Notes: generated by a model from the letters alone, not told the origin. A DNA stretch of 60,672 nucleotides from Oehlia diaphana (GCA_003833135.1 QZLH01000048.1:4279-64950), one strand, 5' to 3'; shown: positions 31,853 to 45,700, counted from the stretch's first letter. Numbers and translations: made by a program.

Positions 31853-34000
31853 GTGCAGTGGATGACAACAGAAACAAGATTTTTTAAAGCTATGTTTTTA
31901 ATTATGTTAAAAAAAAATTTTAAAATAAAAATAATTGAAAAATACGGAATTTACAATTTTTTTGTATATAAAATATATATAAAATCCTACTATTTAAATG
32001 AAAAAATGAAATAATGAAATTTTAGTCTATAATTAGTACAAGTGTCAATGCATCATACATCATCATTGAAATTAAGTTTACTCGATTTTTATTAGTTATA
32101 TTAGTTACTATGATGCGGTGACACATTATGTACAAGGTTAATGCGTCATTGTCACACCAACTTTTTAAACGTCACAAAGTAATTTTCCGTAACTTAGAAT
32201 TTACTTTATTATCACATCAACTTTTGATTATCTGTTGATAAATAAATCCAAAATTCTACTTTCCCTAAACTAGATTTGCTAATGATTACGAAAAAAAAAA
32301 ACCCTTAGATAAGATGAAATTTAGATATTAATCAATCTGCGCGCCAAAGAATCTATTGTAAGAAAGTATTTCAAATTTATTTTATTATTAAGCTGCATAT
32401 TTCATAATTATTTATATATTTTATATCTGTTAATAATCATTATAAATTCGAGAATTTAAAAGAAAAAACGAGAACGACTTGTTTTATTTAGTGATTTACT
32501 TTATGTGATAACAAAGAGGGTAGCGAAGAAATACAACGCCTTTTTGTCCACCTGACGTGTTAATTGTAATACTACATATTTGCTATATGTAAATTTCAGC
32601 TGAAAAATCGGATTTGGAACAAAATGTCACACGAATACTCCACAACCTACTTAACCTTTCAAGGAGTACATAAAAAAAAAATTTTTTATTATTTGTTTGT
32701 AAAACTTCAAATGTCAATGACACTTTTACGGCTAAGTGCGCCGAAGCCTTGTCGCTCAAAGTCAGCCGACCAAACAAGACCCTTTACACAAGCTTAGGAT
32801 TATTGCCTGTTATGATTACATGTCAATTTTTTTTTTCAAAAAATTGGTAATTATTGATGAAATCTTTTTATGTAATTTAATTATCTAATTTAGATAGATG
32901 GCGGATATTTGTTATATGCTTTAGGATTATCCGCAGCAAGAAGTTTTAATGTCCGATACATAGGTACGTCGATGGCAAATAACAAAAATTAAGACATAAA
33001 CGCCATCGGGTCTCTTTAGTGCGTCATATATGTCATACAAGCAGCTTTTTTTAGACCAATTAGGAAAAAGCCGACAATTTAGTTAATTTCTGACAATTAG
33101 TTATATTATATTATTATGCACCATTGGATTCCAATTATATCTTATATATTTGATAATTTCTAGTCAGTTCATTTTAATTCTTGGTCAGAATATTCGTTAA
33201 AAAACAATTAGTCTCATGTATATGTATAAATACTGTTGATCTCATTTTATATGCATTAACACGTGACGCATATTAACTATTGGAAAATTGTTTAAATACA
33301 AAAAAAGAAATTAAATTTAGTAAAGTGGCTTTTATTTCCTAACTAGAAAATTAATAAAGTTACATAAAAAGTAAGAATTCATTTGTCACGTGTATTTGTA
33401 CGTAAATCCTTTAGCAAAATAAGAATTTAATGGAACCTTTCAAAATCGCTTAGGTTATCATGATAAGATAAGAATTAGATGATCATGATATTGTGTTTTT
33501 CTTCATACATTTCATACATTTGATGTCATCACGCATAACTATTTGATCTTTAAAACAATCCCCGCGTCTATATAAAATATCACATGTTGCTTTTTTTTTT
33601 TTTGCGATGTCTCGAAGAGTACTTTTATAGTAATAACGGTAATAATTGTCGCGGCGAAAGGTCAATTTATCCCGTGATTTGATATTATCTTCTTTTAAAA
33701 ACTGAAATAATGAATTGAATTATTCTATATTTCTATAGTTCTGTTCATTTTGATCGTACTGTACAGTACTTAATTTTAAGTGGGCGACAGCCATGTTACA
33801 TATTTCCTTTTTGGGAAATTACTTAATTTTAATGTCTACCAGAATTATGCTCATAATTTTAGATTTCCTAAAAGGCTGAATAAATTACCGTAAATGACGT
33901 ATTTCTAGTTTTGTACCATATATCGTATATCATATGATAACCCCCTTTTTAATTATCGTCTTCCAGCATCCTGATTCAAAATTCTCTTCTACTTTTCAAA
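31593..34000. other. Gene-free region, divergent promoters of the flanking genes
   Basis: A 29-T homopolymer lies at 31824-31852 and (TA)n at about 31615-31660. Short open frames on the minus strand (32583-32777, 33483-33665) lack family signals and are not supported. A 16-bp TTTCC.TTTTTGGGAAAT palindrome near 33808-33823 resembles part of the 100-bp MITE. The CTTTTCAAA stretch just before 34001 is the leader of the next gene. Confidence 0.5.
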
Positions 34001-34979
34001 ATGTCAGCACCTTCAGCTTACCCAATTAAGGGGATATTTTTCTTTCTTTCAAATTGGATTTTGGTCCGAAAAATCATTTATGTCTTATTTTTAACATTAG
34101 TTGTAGCTTTACTTGCTATATTTTTATCTTTTGGCTTTTTATTATCACTTCAAGCTAATGCACTTATTGTTGCTGGTTGCCCAGTATGGCTTGCTTGGAC
34201 AGTGTCTATTATATTTTGTTTATTAGAAGCAGGAGTTATTACTATAATATTTTATTTAATAATAACACCAATATGGCAAGATGCTTTATTTGATGAAGTT
34301 TTAAAATTAAAGGGTTTAGGTTATGTACTTGAAAAACAAAAAAATACTTCAGAAGGCTGTTGTCGTGGCTTTTGTTCAGGAATTTCCGCAATATATACTA
34401 TTGTTGTTGTTCAGGTAAATAGAAATAATTTTATTTATTATTGTTTTTTAAAGAAATTTCTTATATTTTTATTATTAATTATTATTATTATTATTATTAG
34501 ATTATTGCGCTTATAATTACCTTGCCTTTACACGCAATTCCTTTATTCGGTACACTAATTTATTGCTATATTAATGGATGGGTAATGGCATGGGGACATC
34601 AGATACATTATCACGTAGAGATTAAAGAATGGTCAGCCAAACAATCTCTTAAATTTGCCTGGAAGAATCGTGGTGATTATTCAATGTTTGGATTCGTTGC
34701 TGTAGCTCTTGAATTGATACCAATTGCAAATCTCGTATTCTTTTGGACAAATGTTGTGGGCGCCGCATTATGGACTGCTGATGTAAAGTTATATTTAAAT
34801 TTGGATTTATGTTTATTGTATTACATAAGTAAAATTAACTTTTTTCTTTATAGATTATTCTTGATGAACAAAAGTTATTATCAAGGGAAGATCTTACCGA
34901 TGGTAGGGCTGAATCTTCATCTTATCAAGCTGCAGAAAGGATGGATGGTTCCAATAAGTATGGATCAACAGACAATTAA
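34001..34979 (+). CDS. EI24-family multipass membrane protein (LDS1/RRT8-like)
   Basis: Three exons, 34001-34414, 34501-34782 and 34854-34979, give 273 aa, the usual size for fungal EI24-domain proteins. At least four hydrophobic segments are visible: around residues 28-50 (YVLFLTLVVALLAIFLSFGF), 58-90 (WLAWTVSIIFCLLEAGVITI), 128-155 spanning the first intron, and 205-235 (FGFVAVALELIPIANLVFFW). A polar C-terminus starts DEQKLLSREDL. The conserved KGIFFFLSNWILVRK start and the LPLHAIPLFGTLIYCYINGW segment support the assignment. In yeast, such proteins sit on lipid droplets and the outer spore wall; EI24 in animals is an ER protein of autophagy. Which role applies here is unknown. Confidence 0.75.
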
Positions 34980-35970
34980 TATTTTAAATTTTAAGTGAAA
35001 AGAAAAAGAATAAACTTATTGGCTTTTATTTTGATTCATTTTTCAGAACATAAATATCAACAAAAATATAAAATTTTTTTAAAAAAAAATTTATTTATTT
35101 ATATGTATATTTATTATTTTATTTATATTATTGCAAAGTATTTTAAAGGATTTTTTAAAAATAAAAAAAAAAAAATTAGTTTGGATCGTAACTATAAATT
35201 ATTATAACAATTTTTAATATTTGAGTAAAGAACTTTCTCATATAATAACAAATAATATTATAATGACTTGCATATCATAAATCCGTAAAATACCCAATAA
35301 TGACATTGCTTCCGAATTGAATCCGGTTTAATATCTGTGTATCACTGATATGTTGCCCCTTGCCCCTATTCTCATATATATTCTATAATTAATTTGAATT
35401 ATGGATTTTGTATTACATTATTGTTAAGAAAGGATTTAATAGTAAAATCCAATCCAAATCGAATTTTTAATTGTGAATATGGGTCGGAATTTGTGAATGC
35501 TCCCACATATATTTGGATTTCTAATTGAATAAATTCCGCAAAAGAAAAATTCTTTTTTTTTTTGCAGAATCGCAAATGCACTCTCCAGCAAATCCAATCT
35601 AATCCAATCCGATTGAATTTGTGAATCCACCCTATGTTGTTTCCAAAAAAAACTTATATTTCACTACTTTTAATATTACTTTATAAAACTTAATTATTTA
35701 GCTTTAAAAGTGATGAAATTTTTGCTATAAACAATATAAAGTTCTAAAAATTCTCATGATTTATTATTATTCGCATACTTACGTCCAACCTTATTGACTT
35801 ATCTTCTCCCTCTACAATATAATTTCTATTGTCGCTCGCATTTAAACATGCAATCCTTTAATTTTTGAGAAGTCCACTTTTCGATCATTACAATATTAAA
35901 GATCAATTCTATTAATTGTTTAATTGCTTTAGCATTGTTATTTTTTTTTTTTTATAAAAATTAATCCAAT
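34980..35970. other. Intergenic region with a possible short repeat
   Basis: Contains the 3' UTR of the EI24-like gene. The segment 35436-35634 is bounded by two direct copies of an ATTCACAAATTC motif next to GGG-rich ends and may be an old MITE. No gene is recognised. Confidence 0.45.
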
Positions 35971-36180
35971 ATGAAATGTAAACAATTATGCTCAGTTTTT
36001 TTTTTGTTGATAAATATCTATCGCGTTAGTTCTTTACCAACATCGTTTGCCGATCAAATTCTCGAAACATCCAAAACTCTGATTACTGATCTTAATAGGT
36101 ATGTTTCTACTTTCTTGATAGACACATACTGCATTATTTTTATTACTGAACAATCACCTGACTTATCAAGATCGATCTGA
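35971..36180 (+). CDS. Possible small secreted peptide
   Basis: The ATG at 35971 opens a peptide with a clear signal-sequence profile: basic MKCK, hydrophobic VFFLLINIYRV, and a likely cleavage near SSLP. A good donor (GTATGT at 36099) and an acceptor at 36170 preceded by a CTGAC branch-like site would remove a 72-nt in-frame intron, giving 45 aa; unspliced it is 69 aa. After cleavage only about 22 residues would remain in the spliced form. It lies 156 bp before the next start codon, so it could also be part of that gene's leader. No family is recognised. Confidence 0.3.
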   Translation: MKCKQLCSVFFLLINIYRVSSLPTSFADQILETSKTLITDLNRYVSTFLIDTYCIIFITEQSPDLSRSI

Positions 36181-36336
36181 ATACCTTGGGGTGTATGATT
36201 TAACATTATGAATGTTTACTTTTTAATACATTAGCACCTTTTAAATTTCCTCTTTAAGTTAATCGGCACGTCTTTTTTAAAAAATTTTTATATATAATGC
36301 CGATTTCTTTTCCAAACCTTACTGTAATCTATTCTA

Positions 36337-39300
36337 ATGGATACGAAAATTCTTAATATTTACAATTTACCTAGACCTTTAATCAATGTTATAATAAAAC
36401 ATATAGGAATAAATCAAGATTGGATAGTTGTTAAAATAATTCCATTTAAAATTCATGTATTTCATAAAGAGACTCTCAAAGAAATTTGGAAATTTCCTTT
36501 TGACCCAATTGATATATGTCAAGATTTTTTGTATAATTCTCCTGCAAAATCAAGTGTTAACATATCCTTTTTGGTTTTAACAAAAGATGGATCCATATGG
36601 AGAATTCAATCTAATGTTCAAAGAAATAAGAGGTTCGTATGGCATAACATTTTTGTAATCTTTTTAAAATAAAAAGAAAAATTTTTAAAAAACTTTTGTA
36701 TCAGGGATTTTGATTCTCATCAAAATAATAAAGAAGCGCCGCCAACACAATTAAGACAAACCAGGAAAATTAATGAAGTTGGCAGTACATCATCAAAATT
36801 TTCTTCACAAAATATTTATCAGCCAAATAAGAATAGTTATTGTTTGTTTGTCCCGCCTCCTGTATTTACTGTCGGAAGTGAATATCTAATTTTCTCAAAA
36901 GAAGGACTTTGTTCATTATTCCCTTGTAATTTATTTAATGATGATGGAATTTTACTTAGAACAAAAGATGGAGAAATTGGATTTCTATCATTAATTGATA
37001 GAATAATATCAGAAAATAATTTATTTATTCCATTCAATGATATTGAAGATACAAAAAATGCTACATGTTTTTTGAATGATATCCTTTATATTTGTTCTTT
37101 GAATATATGTTTCTTATTAATTATCCTTAACATAATTTATGAAATCACTTCGTATTCATGATTCAACAAAAGAATCAGTTAAAAGGTCATCAAATATTAC
37201 ACTTATTTCAAAAGAATTGGCCGAGGCTTTATTTAGACCCACACAGTAATTTTGATTTATCTTATTTTTGTATTTTCAAGGATATTTAAAATTTTAACTT
37301 TCATTTATTCAAAAAATATTTAGTTATGAAACAGATCTCTTAATAACTGGCCATTCAAGTGGCATCGTATCATTTCATTATTTTTGTAAAGATGAGGTTG
37401 AATCAGACACAGTTACTTCACTAAAAGTAAGTAGGTAAAAAAAGGAAAGAAATTGCATCATCTTCATTCATATTAACTAAAAATTTTTTTTTATTAAAAT
37501 TTATAGCAACCTATTCAAGCCATTTATACATTATATTTAAAACATGAAGACCCTGAAAGAACCAAATTTGAATCTACTTTGCTTCGACCTAAACCTAATT
37601 TGAGTGATATTCACAATGCTCTGCTTTTAATTGGGTATGTATACAACTATTCAAAATAATAATAAGACCTTAGCTAATTTCTCCTTTATCTTAAAGTGCG
37701 AAAGGAACGATATCACTATCAAGTGCTAGATATGATAGTAATTCATCTCTGACTTTGTGTTATAAAGAATACTATGTCCCAAATCCAGTTCATTCGTCCT
37801 TTGTCTATAAGGTGTTACTTCAAAAGAAATTAAAAATAATTTGAACAAAGATCTAATTATTTTCGTTATTCGTAGAATCGGTTGGTTGTAACAGCTGGAG
37901 AAGGTCGAATAATTGTCATAAATTTTGATAGAAATATGTTTTCAGATGGTATAAAAACTTTATAAAAAGAATGAATTATTACGAACATGAATAATTTATT
38001 TATTAAAAAATTAAAAATTATTTTATATAGGAAAGCTTGTTTCCTTACACACAATTCCCGTAATTTTTCCAAAAGGAACCGTTAGGTTGTGCCATTATAT
38101 TACTTCAGAACAAAATTCATCTGATGGAATATTTTATGCTTTGACAGTCAATGGAAGACTAATTCGCTCTCAATTTTCGCTTACAAGGTCCATACAAAAG
38201 CAATTTTTGTAAAATTGCAAAATTAGAAAATATTTAATTCTATACATACATATCTCTTTTTATTTTAGCGATCAAACTCCAAAACATATGATGAGTGTTG
38301 AACAACTGAAGAATGAAATTCAAAAACAAACGACTATTATCAAAGAATTGACATCTAAACAAGCAATATTGGACAAAATTAATGAGGTACGAATTCGGAA
38401 GAAAACGTAATTGTTTGATATTTCGGTTTGTAATTTGCTTCATTCATATCAGGAATTGAATCCTGCGATTATCGCTCGTAATGAAGTCGTTCAAGAATTA
38501 CAACGTGTTTATAAAAAACGCGAAGCCGGACAATTGGATAAAAATAATTCTCCATTAAATGTTGAATGTTTTCCGATAACTCTGCCATGTTCTATGAATG
38601 GAAGCATTACGCAAAGGATATTTTTAAGAATTCGCTTAACAAGTAGGATTGGAATTGATTGGTCAAAATGGTGGTCATGTATCCTTAAATAAATAAGAAC
38701 ATAATTTAAAGTCTAAGTAATAATATGAATGTCCTTAATTTTAAGTTTCTTTGTAGTACTTGTTACTATGACAAATAATAGATCTTTTCATTCTTCAAAT
38801 AATGAAAAAACTAAGCGAGAAAATTTATGTTATTCTGTGTCATTATTGGATATGACTACTACGTGGTAAAAACAAATATTCTTTTCATTTTTATTGCGAT
38901 GTTTATTAGAATTTTAATTTGTTTTTTTTTCTGTAGGGAACGAGATATTGAAATAAATTTACGATTTTTACATTTTCCAATTTTCATTAAACTTGCATTG
39001 TGTTTTGCACCTCCATCACCAATAGATCATACAAACGACTCTCAATATAAACGTAAATATAGTATAAAAAATCATAGAATTCGAATAAATAACAACTCTT
39101 CTAATAATTTTTTTTTAAAAAAAAAAAATTAGCGCAAGCGACATATTTTCCCTTGATGAATTTGCAATATGACATATTGGATTTTATAAAACCATGTTCT
39201 CAACACGTGTTACAAAGATTACAAGAAGAGCGTCATTTTACAGTATATCCTTCATTGCCTGATTTTATCACACCGTTTGATAGTGATTTTTTTGCTACAA

Positions 39301-40440
39301 AAAATGATTTTAGGAGATCTATTGAAAATTTAATAAATAAATTAAATAAAGGATCTGAGGTAAAGGATTTTTTTTGTTGTTGCTTCTATTGTTTTAATTC
39401 TGATCGTTTAATTTTTTCTCATTTATATATATAATACATAGAAAACTAAACCTTATTCGGATTTTATTTCCTCATTAAACATTAATTCATCATTTATAAA
39501 ATTTTTATTGAGATCAAGTGATATTGTAGAAACTATCGATTTAGAAGATAATAATAATATTTTAATTAATGATGACGAAGCTTGGAAACGATTTTTAGCA
39601 ATGTTATTAGGAGAAAACGTTGAAACGTAAATTATATTTTATTACTTTCATTTTGAGATATCATCAGTAAATAATCGACTTACAATTTATATTCCAACTT
39701 AGAGATGAGTTAAAAGAGATAATTAAATCTGTTGATTATGCAATATTTACAACATCAATAAGCCTAGAACCTGTAATATTGAATTTGAAAAAATGTAAGC
39801 TGGAGAAAATTTTTTTTTTTTATGAAAATCTTGAAATTATTTTACCTTAAATTCTCTTATATAGTAAATCCGATAGAATGCGAGAATAAAATTCCGATTA
39901 ATTCGATTCCCGTCCAAATAAAAATTACATGTCGTACACCCGAAGTATTGTTACTTGTTGAAGAAGCGTTATTATCAAGATTAGAAGATTTTTGTATTGA
40001 AGTTCAAAAGGATGATTCCGTTGACTCAGTTGAATTAGTCTCCAGGATAACTAATAATAATTCCGGTAAGTTATTCGTAAATTAAATTAAATTCCTTTTT
40101 ATTTAAAATATCAAACTTACACAACTATGATTCTTGAAACTATTAAGAAAAACCTATAATATCAGTTGATTTAACCAATCAATTAAATCTTTTAAAAGAA
40201 GATTATGATATATTAACTAAAATGCTTGATGAAAAACCAAATGATATTAATTCTAAAGTTAACCAAGAAGGTATGAATATGCATGAAGAGAAAAATGAGA
40301 CGTCATTTGATAATGATTTTGGCGATTGGAATGAATTAGGAATGCTGGCTAAAAGATTAGAGGATAGATTTGTCGAAATTGTTAAAATCGTTAGAAAAGA
40401 ATTGGAAAATAATTGGGTAAATGGAGTTGTTGAAATCTAG
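36337..40440 (+). CDS. FAAP100: FAAP100-like Fanconi anaemia core-complex subunit
   Basis: Predicted 963 aa from 17 exons: 36337-36632, 36705-37108, 37179-37245, 37324-37426, 37507-37634, 37697-37811, 37876-37948, 38031-38187, 38269-38386, 38453-38678, 38757-38865, 38937-39052, 39133-39359, 39442-39626, 39703-39794, 39865-40065, 40166-40440. The N-terminal half reads as a divergent beta-propeller (LTKDGSIWRI, LLITGHSSGIVSFHYF, VTAGEGRIIVINF, ALTVNGRLIRS). A coiled coil follows from about residue 455, then a segment of beta sandwich type (NVECFPITLPCSMN ... IFLRIRLTSR), a C-terminal repeat of the idea with IPVQIKITCRTPEVLLLVEE, and a final coiled coil. Order, length and local similarity match animal FAAP100 (881 aa), which holds FANCB and FANCL for FANCD2 ubiquitination. 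The exact ends of exons 2-3 and 12-13 are chosen to keep frame. Confidence 0.65.
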
Positions 40441-40653
40441 ACAAATTTTTTTTTTTTATTTCCTTTTACTATATAAAAGGAAGTTTTTTATCGAGAAATA
40501 TTCGATTTCTCTTTAAAACTACAATTAAAATATCGTTTTCCATTTTTTTTTTATATTAAAAATAATGAATTTATTCAAAAGTTTTATCAAAAATTCTGAA
40601 ATTTTGATGAAATCTAATTTACAATGTAAATTAATAAGTTACGCATAACTAAA

Positions 40654-42193
40654 TCAAACATTATGTCTCTCCTGTTTTTTAATAACCTGAAAAACTTCAA
40701 ATTCTTCAATAGAAAATTGTTCAGTACTTGTACGTAATGGTTTTTCATAACTAGTTTGTTTGCATCCACAAGGCTGACCAATTTCAAAATGACCTTTAGG
40801 AAATAAATCACCTTTGCCAAATACAGGAGAACAGTAGACATTACAATAAATAGAATCTTTCGGATCAATTACCCTACTTAAAACATCTTCTTCACCAGGA
40901 TCCTTTTTTAAACTAAAAATATAACTATCTTTGAGAGGAGAATTATCTTGTTGATCTTTATTTGAAGAAATGGATTTTTTACTCCAAGTTAAAGGATTAT
41001 AACCACCAAGTATTTCATCTGAGTTAGCAGGTTTAATTAATACAATAGCTTGATTACTTGTTAAAGTAGTTTGACGAAATTCTTGATCACGACTTCCTCG
41101 TACAACAAGTTTGAAATAATATGGTATATTTGACGGCGTGTAAAATGAATTCTGATCATTTGAATCTAATCTATCAATCCAACTTGCAATTTTGGCTGCA
41201 TGAGAAGGCTTAATAAGAACTGATTGAATTCTTGCATGATAATGAGTATATTCTTTTGTTATTACATACATTGGCTTAGTACTAGGAGTATACATTTTTT
41301 GAGGTAAAATCCTTTTATAAGCATGAACTTGTCTTTCAAAATCAACAGGAGACATATTACTCCATCTAATATAAGGAATTAATGGACGTAAAACTATTTC
41401 TAATCCAACACAATCTTCATCAGGCCATCTTGCAACGTCAGGTATCATTATGGTTGTTTTTAGTTGTCCTATGCCCCATTGTACAATACGTTTCCAAAGT
41501 TCTAACTCACCCATACCAAGATCATCTCTTTGTAAAAGCCATATAACAGTATCTTCTTCTAATGCCGTAAAATCTTCAGATTTTAATAACAACTCTGGTT
41601 CCTGATAAAGTGCTTCTTCCATTGTTTCAGCAAGTGTTGTACATGTTGGATATTTTTGTCCTGCATTATAAATTAATACAGATTGTTTACCCATCCATAA
41701 ATATTTTCTTTCTAATAATTCTCCTTGTAAGACCTCAACTAAAATGTTAAGACATAATTCATCTGCTGCTCCTAAAGCATTTACAATTTGAACTTCATTA
41801 AGTTTTTCTACATCAATTGTTGATGCATAAATATACCTATAATTTAGTTTATATTTAAGGTGCCATTTTTTTTTTAAAAAAAAAAAAAGTTGCATTTAAT
41901 GACGAAAAAAATCCATTTTAAATTTACCTTAGAATGGTATCGAATGTTTCTGGAGTGATATTAGGTTTCTTAAAAATATATTTTCCATCTTCTTTAATTG
42001 CCCATCTACTTGATAATGCTTGACGAAAATACGGTGATCTCATTCTTAAAATATAATAATGAGCTTTAAATTTTCGTGTATTTTCTCCCTCACCTGCTTC
42101 AATAATAACATCATGTTCATCATCATTTTCAAGTAAATTTATTAAATCATTTGTCAATTCTTGAAATAATCTTGAATTAACTTTTGAAGTCAT
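40654..42193 (-). CDS. BTB-BACK-TLDc domain protein
   Basis: Two exons, 41928-42193 and 40654-41836, encode 482 aa. The BTB/POZ fold covers about residues 8-105 (DVIIEAGEGENTRKFKAHYY, then YFRQALSSRWA and FDTILRYIYAS). The BACK region follows (EDTVIWLLQRDDLGMGELEL, then WKRIVQWGIGQL). A TLDc domain occupies about 285-475 (YYFKLVVRGSRDQEF, EILGGYNPLTWSKK, KDSYIFSLKK, VFGKGDLFPKGHFEIGQP). Proteins of this architecture form a large family in Glomeromycotina and are thought to be cullin-3 adaptors or oxidation-resistance-like proteins; substrate unknown. It is convergent with the FAAP100-like gene, only 213 bp apart. Confidence 0.93.
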
Positions 42194-42785
42194 CTTTATT
42201 TATTTATTATTTTTTATTTTTTAAAAATGGGGAAGAAATTGTTTAAAAATGAAAGCAATTGCACCCTTTTTTATATCGGATTGTCATTGACAAAATCGGA
42301 TATTCTAAAAAAGTGATACTTCATACCAAAAGTGATATTTCACTTTACGAAGTGATATTATATCAAGTAAATTGAAGTCTCGTTTCTCTTAATGTAAAAT
42401 TAAAAATTTCGCATGAGAAGCTCATACTTATATCTGATATGATAAAAATATTTTGGTAATCGATAGGAGTAGAAAGTTGAATGAATAGATTGAACTTTGA
42501 ATTGCTGGAGTGAGTTGTAATTCCGGTCAAATTTTGCTGGCTAAACTGATGGTTTTGCTCAAAAATTATTTTTTGGTGATACTGTGATGACGTTATCTTT
42601 TTCATTATTCGATAAAAAAGAATAGATTAAAAAAAAGGATTTTCATTTTAGATTTCAAAAGAATGAAATATATTGTTATGGTTCTGTTACACTAATTTTC
42701 TTGCCTATTTGAGTATTAATTTAAATAGAGATATTTTCTCGAATTTTTTTTCTCTGAAAAATTCACACAAGTTAAAACAGTAAAT
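42194..42785. promoter_or_regulatory. Divergent promoter region, BTB-TLDc gene and HEATR6
   Basis: 592 bp between two start codons. A pair of GTGATATT repeats (AAAAGTGATACTTCA, AAAGTGATATTTCAC, AAGTGATATTATAT) lies at 42310-42362. No obvious TATA box is seen on either side. The gene limits are clear, the regulatory meaning is not. Confidence 0.4.
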
Positions 42786-45700
42786 ATGACAACTTCAACA
42801 GTCGTTAACGGTGTCTCTGCTGCTAATAACATTAATAATATATCTAATACATCAAATTCATTTAATGATATAGCAAAAAAAGTTTTAAGAGCAAATTATC
42901 CATCAGATTCGAAAGCATCACCACCAAGTTTAGACCAAATTGTAGAAATATTACTATCAACAAATTTTAATACAAATAATACTTTTACTGAAGACTTATT
43001 AGAACTTTTAATTACTGGTTGTCGTACAGTTAATCCTTCTGAAGAAATTTTAGCTACAAGATTCAGTAGAATTATTTTTAATTTCTGTAATAAACATTTG
43101 GTATAAGAAATTTATTATAATGAATTGTTTTTTTTTTCATTTATCTTTATTTATTTCTTAATTTATTTTAATTAGGTTCAACTTAATAGTACAACTTCAG
43201 AACAACCACCATTGGAAATTGTACTTTTATTTTTGATCCAATCTTTTAATAATACTACCCAAACAGTTTATGCAGTTGATATATTGAGAGCAATAAGTCA
43301 AGTTTTATATGAAAATGGACAGAATTGTCAAAAGGTGACTCATACTTTTTAATTTTATTATACTATTATTTTATCTCACTCTAACTAACAAAATTGCACA
43401 TTATAGTTGCATAAACAACTTTTAAATATTCTTTTACCACTTGCCAGAGAAGTTAATAGAAACTTAGAAACTAGACGAATGGCAATAAATTGTTTAGGCA
43501 ATTTATGCTATCGTACAGGAAATAAGTTTCAAGGAAAATATAAAGATGTTTATGAATTACTCTTGGCAAATCTAAACTCACCAAATCCTTCTGATGATGA
43601 AGCAGCTTATCTCAAAGTATTTATAAATATTGACTTTAAAATGATATTCTTTATACATATAAAAGACATTTTTGATTTTAACCTAAATATTTTTTCAGAT
43701 TATAAGTAGCACATTTAGAGCTTTACAATTTGTTGTAATAGAAGATAAAAATGTGTTGGCTGAACCTTTTGGATCAACTATAGAAATAATTAGGAAATAT
43801 GTTTTTTATAATATTGATGATATTAAAAAACTTCAGGTATCCATAGGTAATAATATCAAAATCAAATCAAATTATATATATATTTTTTACTGATAACGAA
43901 TATTAAAGAAAGACTAAATCATTAATTTATTAATTTTTTTTTTTTATTAATATAGACCAGTCTCGAATAGAAGCAGGTAAAAGTGTACGTAACTCTGGAC
44001 CGTTAAATCAGAAACACTCAAGAAAGCATAGTCGAATGAGATCTATTGGACGTTCATGGTTAAGCTCCGATTCAGAAATATCTGATGGAGAACATTCGCA
44101 GTCTCTTCGCAAGAGGTAAAAAACAATCGACTTAATAGAAAATTGTAGGGATATTATTTCACAGGATATTTTTTTTTTTTTTAGAAACGAAGATTCTCGA
44201 ATTCGAGCAAATGCTTTGGGATGCTTGCAGAGCATTGCGAGGGTAAGATTTTTAATCTTATCTCTTGTCGACAAATTATTTGTCTTGTTAATATATATGT
44301 ATTCCTTTTCGTAGGCTTCACCAAAGAAGTTATATCAATATTGGAGTCATTTTTTTCCCTATACAGAACCTACTGAGACTTCTTCTCCGTCATTATTTAC
44401 TATAATTGCATGTGAACCTATACATACAGTTCGTATACTTGCTTGTTCCGTAATCAGTACAATGATTGATGGCTCAAAGCAGTATTTAGCCGCTGCAGAT
44501 GATCGGTTGAGTATTGGTTTATGTTAGAATAATTTATTTTCATTAGATACGAATTAATTTTTTCATTATTATAGAGAGGTTAAAACTTCTTTCACTTCAT
44601 TATCTGCGAAATTGGGAACAATTGTACGAGAACTTCATGCTGGACTATGTCAAGTTATTTTGAGAGAGGATCATATTACTGTTTTAGCTCAGTTATTAAA
44701 AGTATGTAATATAGAAATAGTGTTATTAATTCATTTTCTATTATTAATTTAATTTTTCAATATAAGTGTTGCAACGTTTTAGTGAATAATGCAGCGTATG
44801 ATAGGTTATCTTCAAACTATCTATCTCGCACTTATCACACAACTGCAAATTTCTTGGTACATAATGGTATGTGACGAATTACAAACGCAACTTATTTAAA
44901 CTGTAAAATTAATTTAAATGAAATTCACAGATAATGCCGTTAGGCTTGCCACTATGGTTTTGGTATCAACAATTATGGATTGCAAAGCACGTATCAAGGA
45001 AGTAGATAAATTGTTATTAGATAAAGTTATTAATAGAACATCTACCGATTTTACAAAATTACCATTTTTCCAAAATCATGAAGAAATGAATCTCCTTTCA
45101 TATTTAGTGTTGGTAATTGGAAGTAAGGAACAATCACCTGTTGTAAGAATTGAATCGTGGGGAATTTTATGCGCTTGTGCAAGAACTCATTTTAGCATAG
45201 TCAGGTAGTTAATAAGTTTATTTAAAAAAATTATTTCAAAAGATATTTATCGATTTATTCATTTATTTTCGTTAGTCTGAAATGGGAACATATAAATCCT
45301 CTGATTATTGCTGATCTTGCAAGTGAAGATGAAAAAATTAGAACGGCTGCAATGACATTTTTGGTAGAATATGCCAAAGAACAAGCAGCATTTGGTGGAG
45401 GTAATCGAAATACTGGAGGGGATGATGAGAGAATTATGGTAAATATTTTATTTTAATCAATCTTAGGAATTATCGACGGTTTAACTTATCATTCTATTTA
45501 GGTTCAAGAGGTTCAGAAAGAAATTATTCCGGAAGTATTTCTATGGTGGGATTCTGTAATTACTCAACATATTCAAGGTTCTTCAGTTGATGATTGTCAT
45601 GCTGTTAGAGCTTTAGCATGTGATTTTATGTCACATATTCCATCCAACGTATTTTCATCATTATCCGTAAGTATACTTTTTATTATCAATTAATAATGGT

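Noticed and set aside
31635..31877. 80-codon minus-strand ORF
   Set aside because: It is made by a 29-T run and AT repeats.
32583..33665. Minus-strand ORFs of 60-64 codons
   Set aside because: No splice partners, no family signal, composition like the spacer.
43837..43846. GT at 43837 as donor of HEATR6 exon 4
   Set aside because: It leaves exon 5 with a stop in every usable phase; the next GT at 43847 fits.
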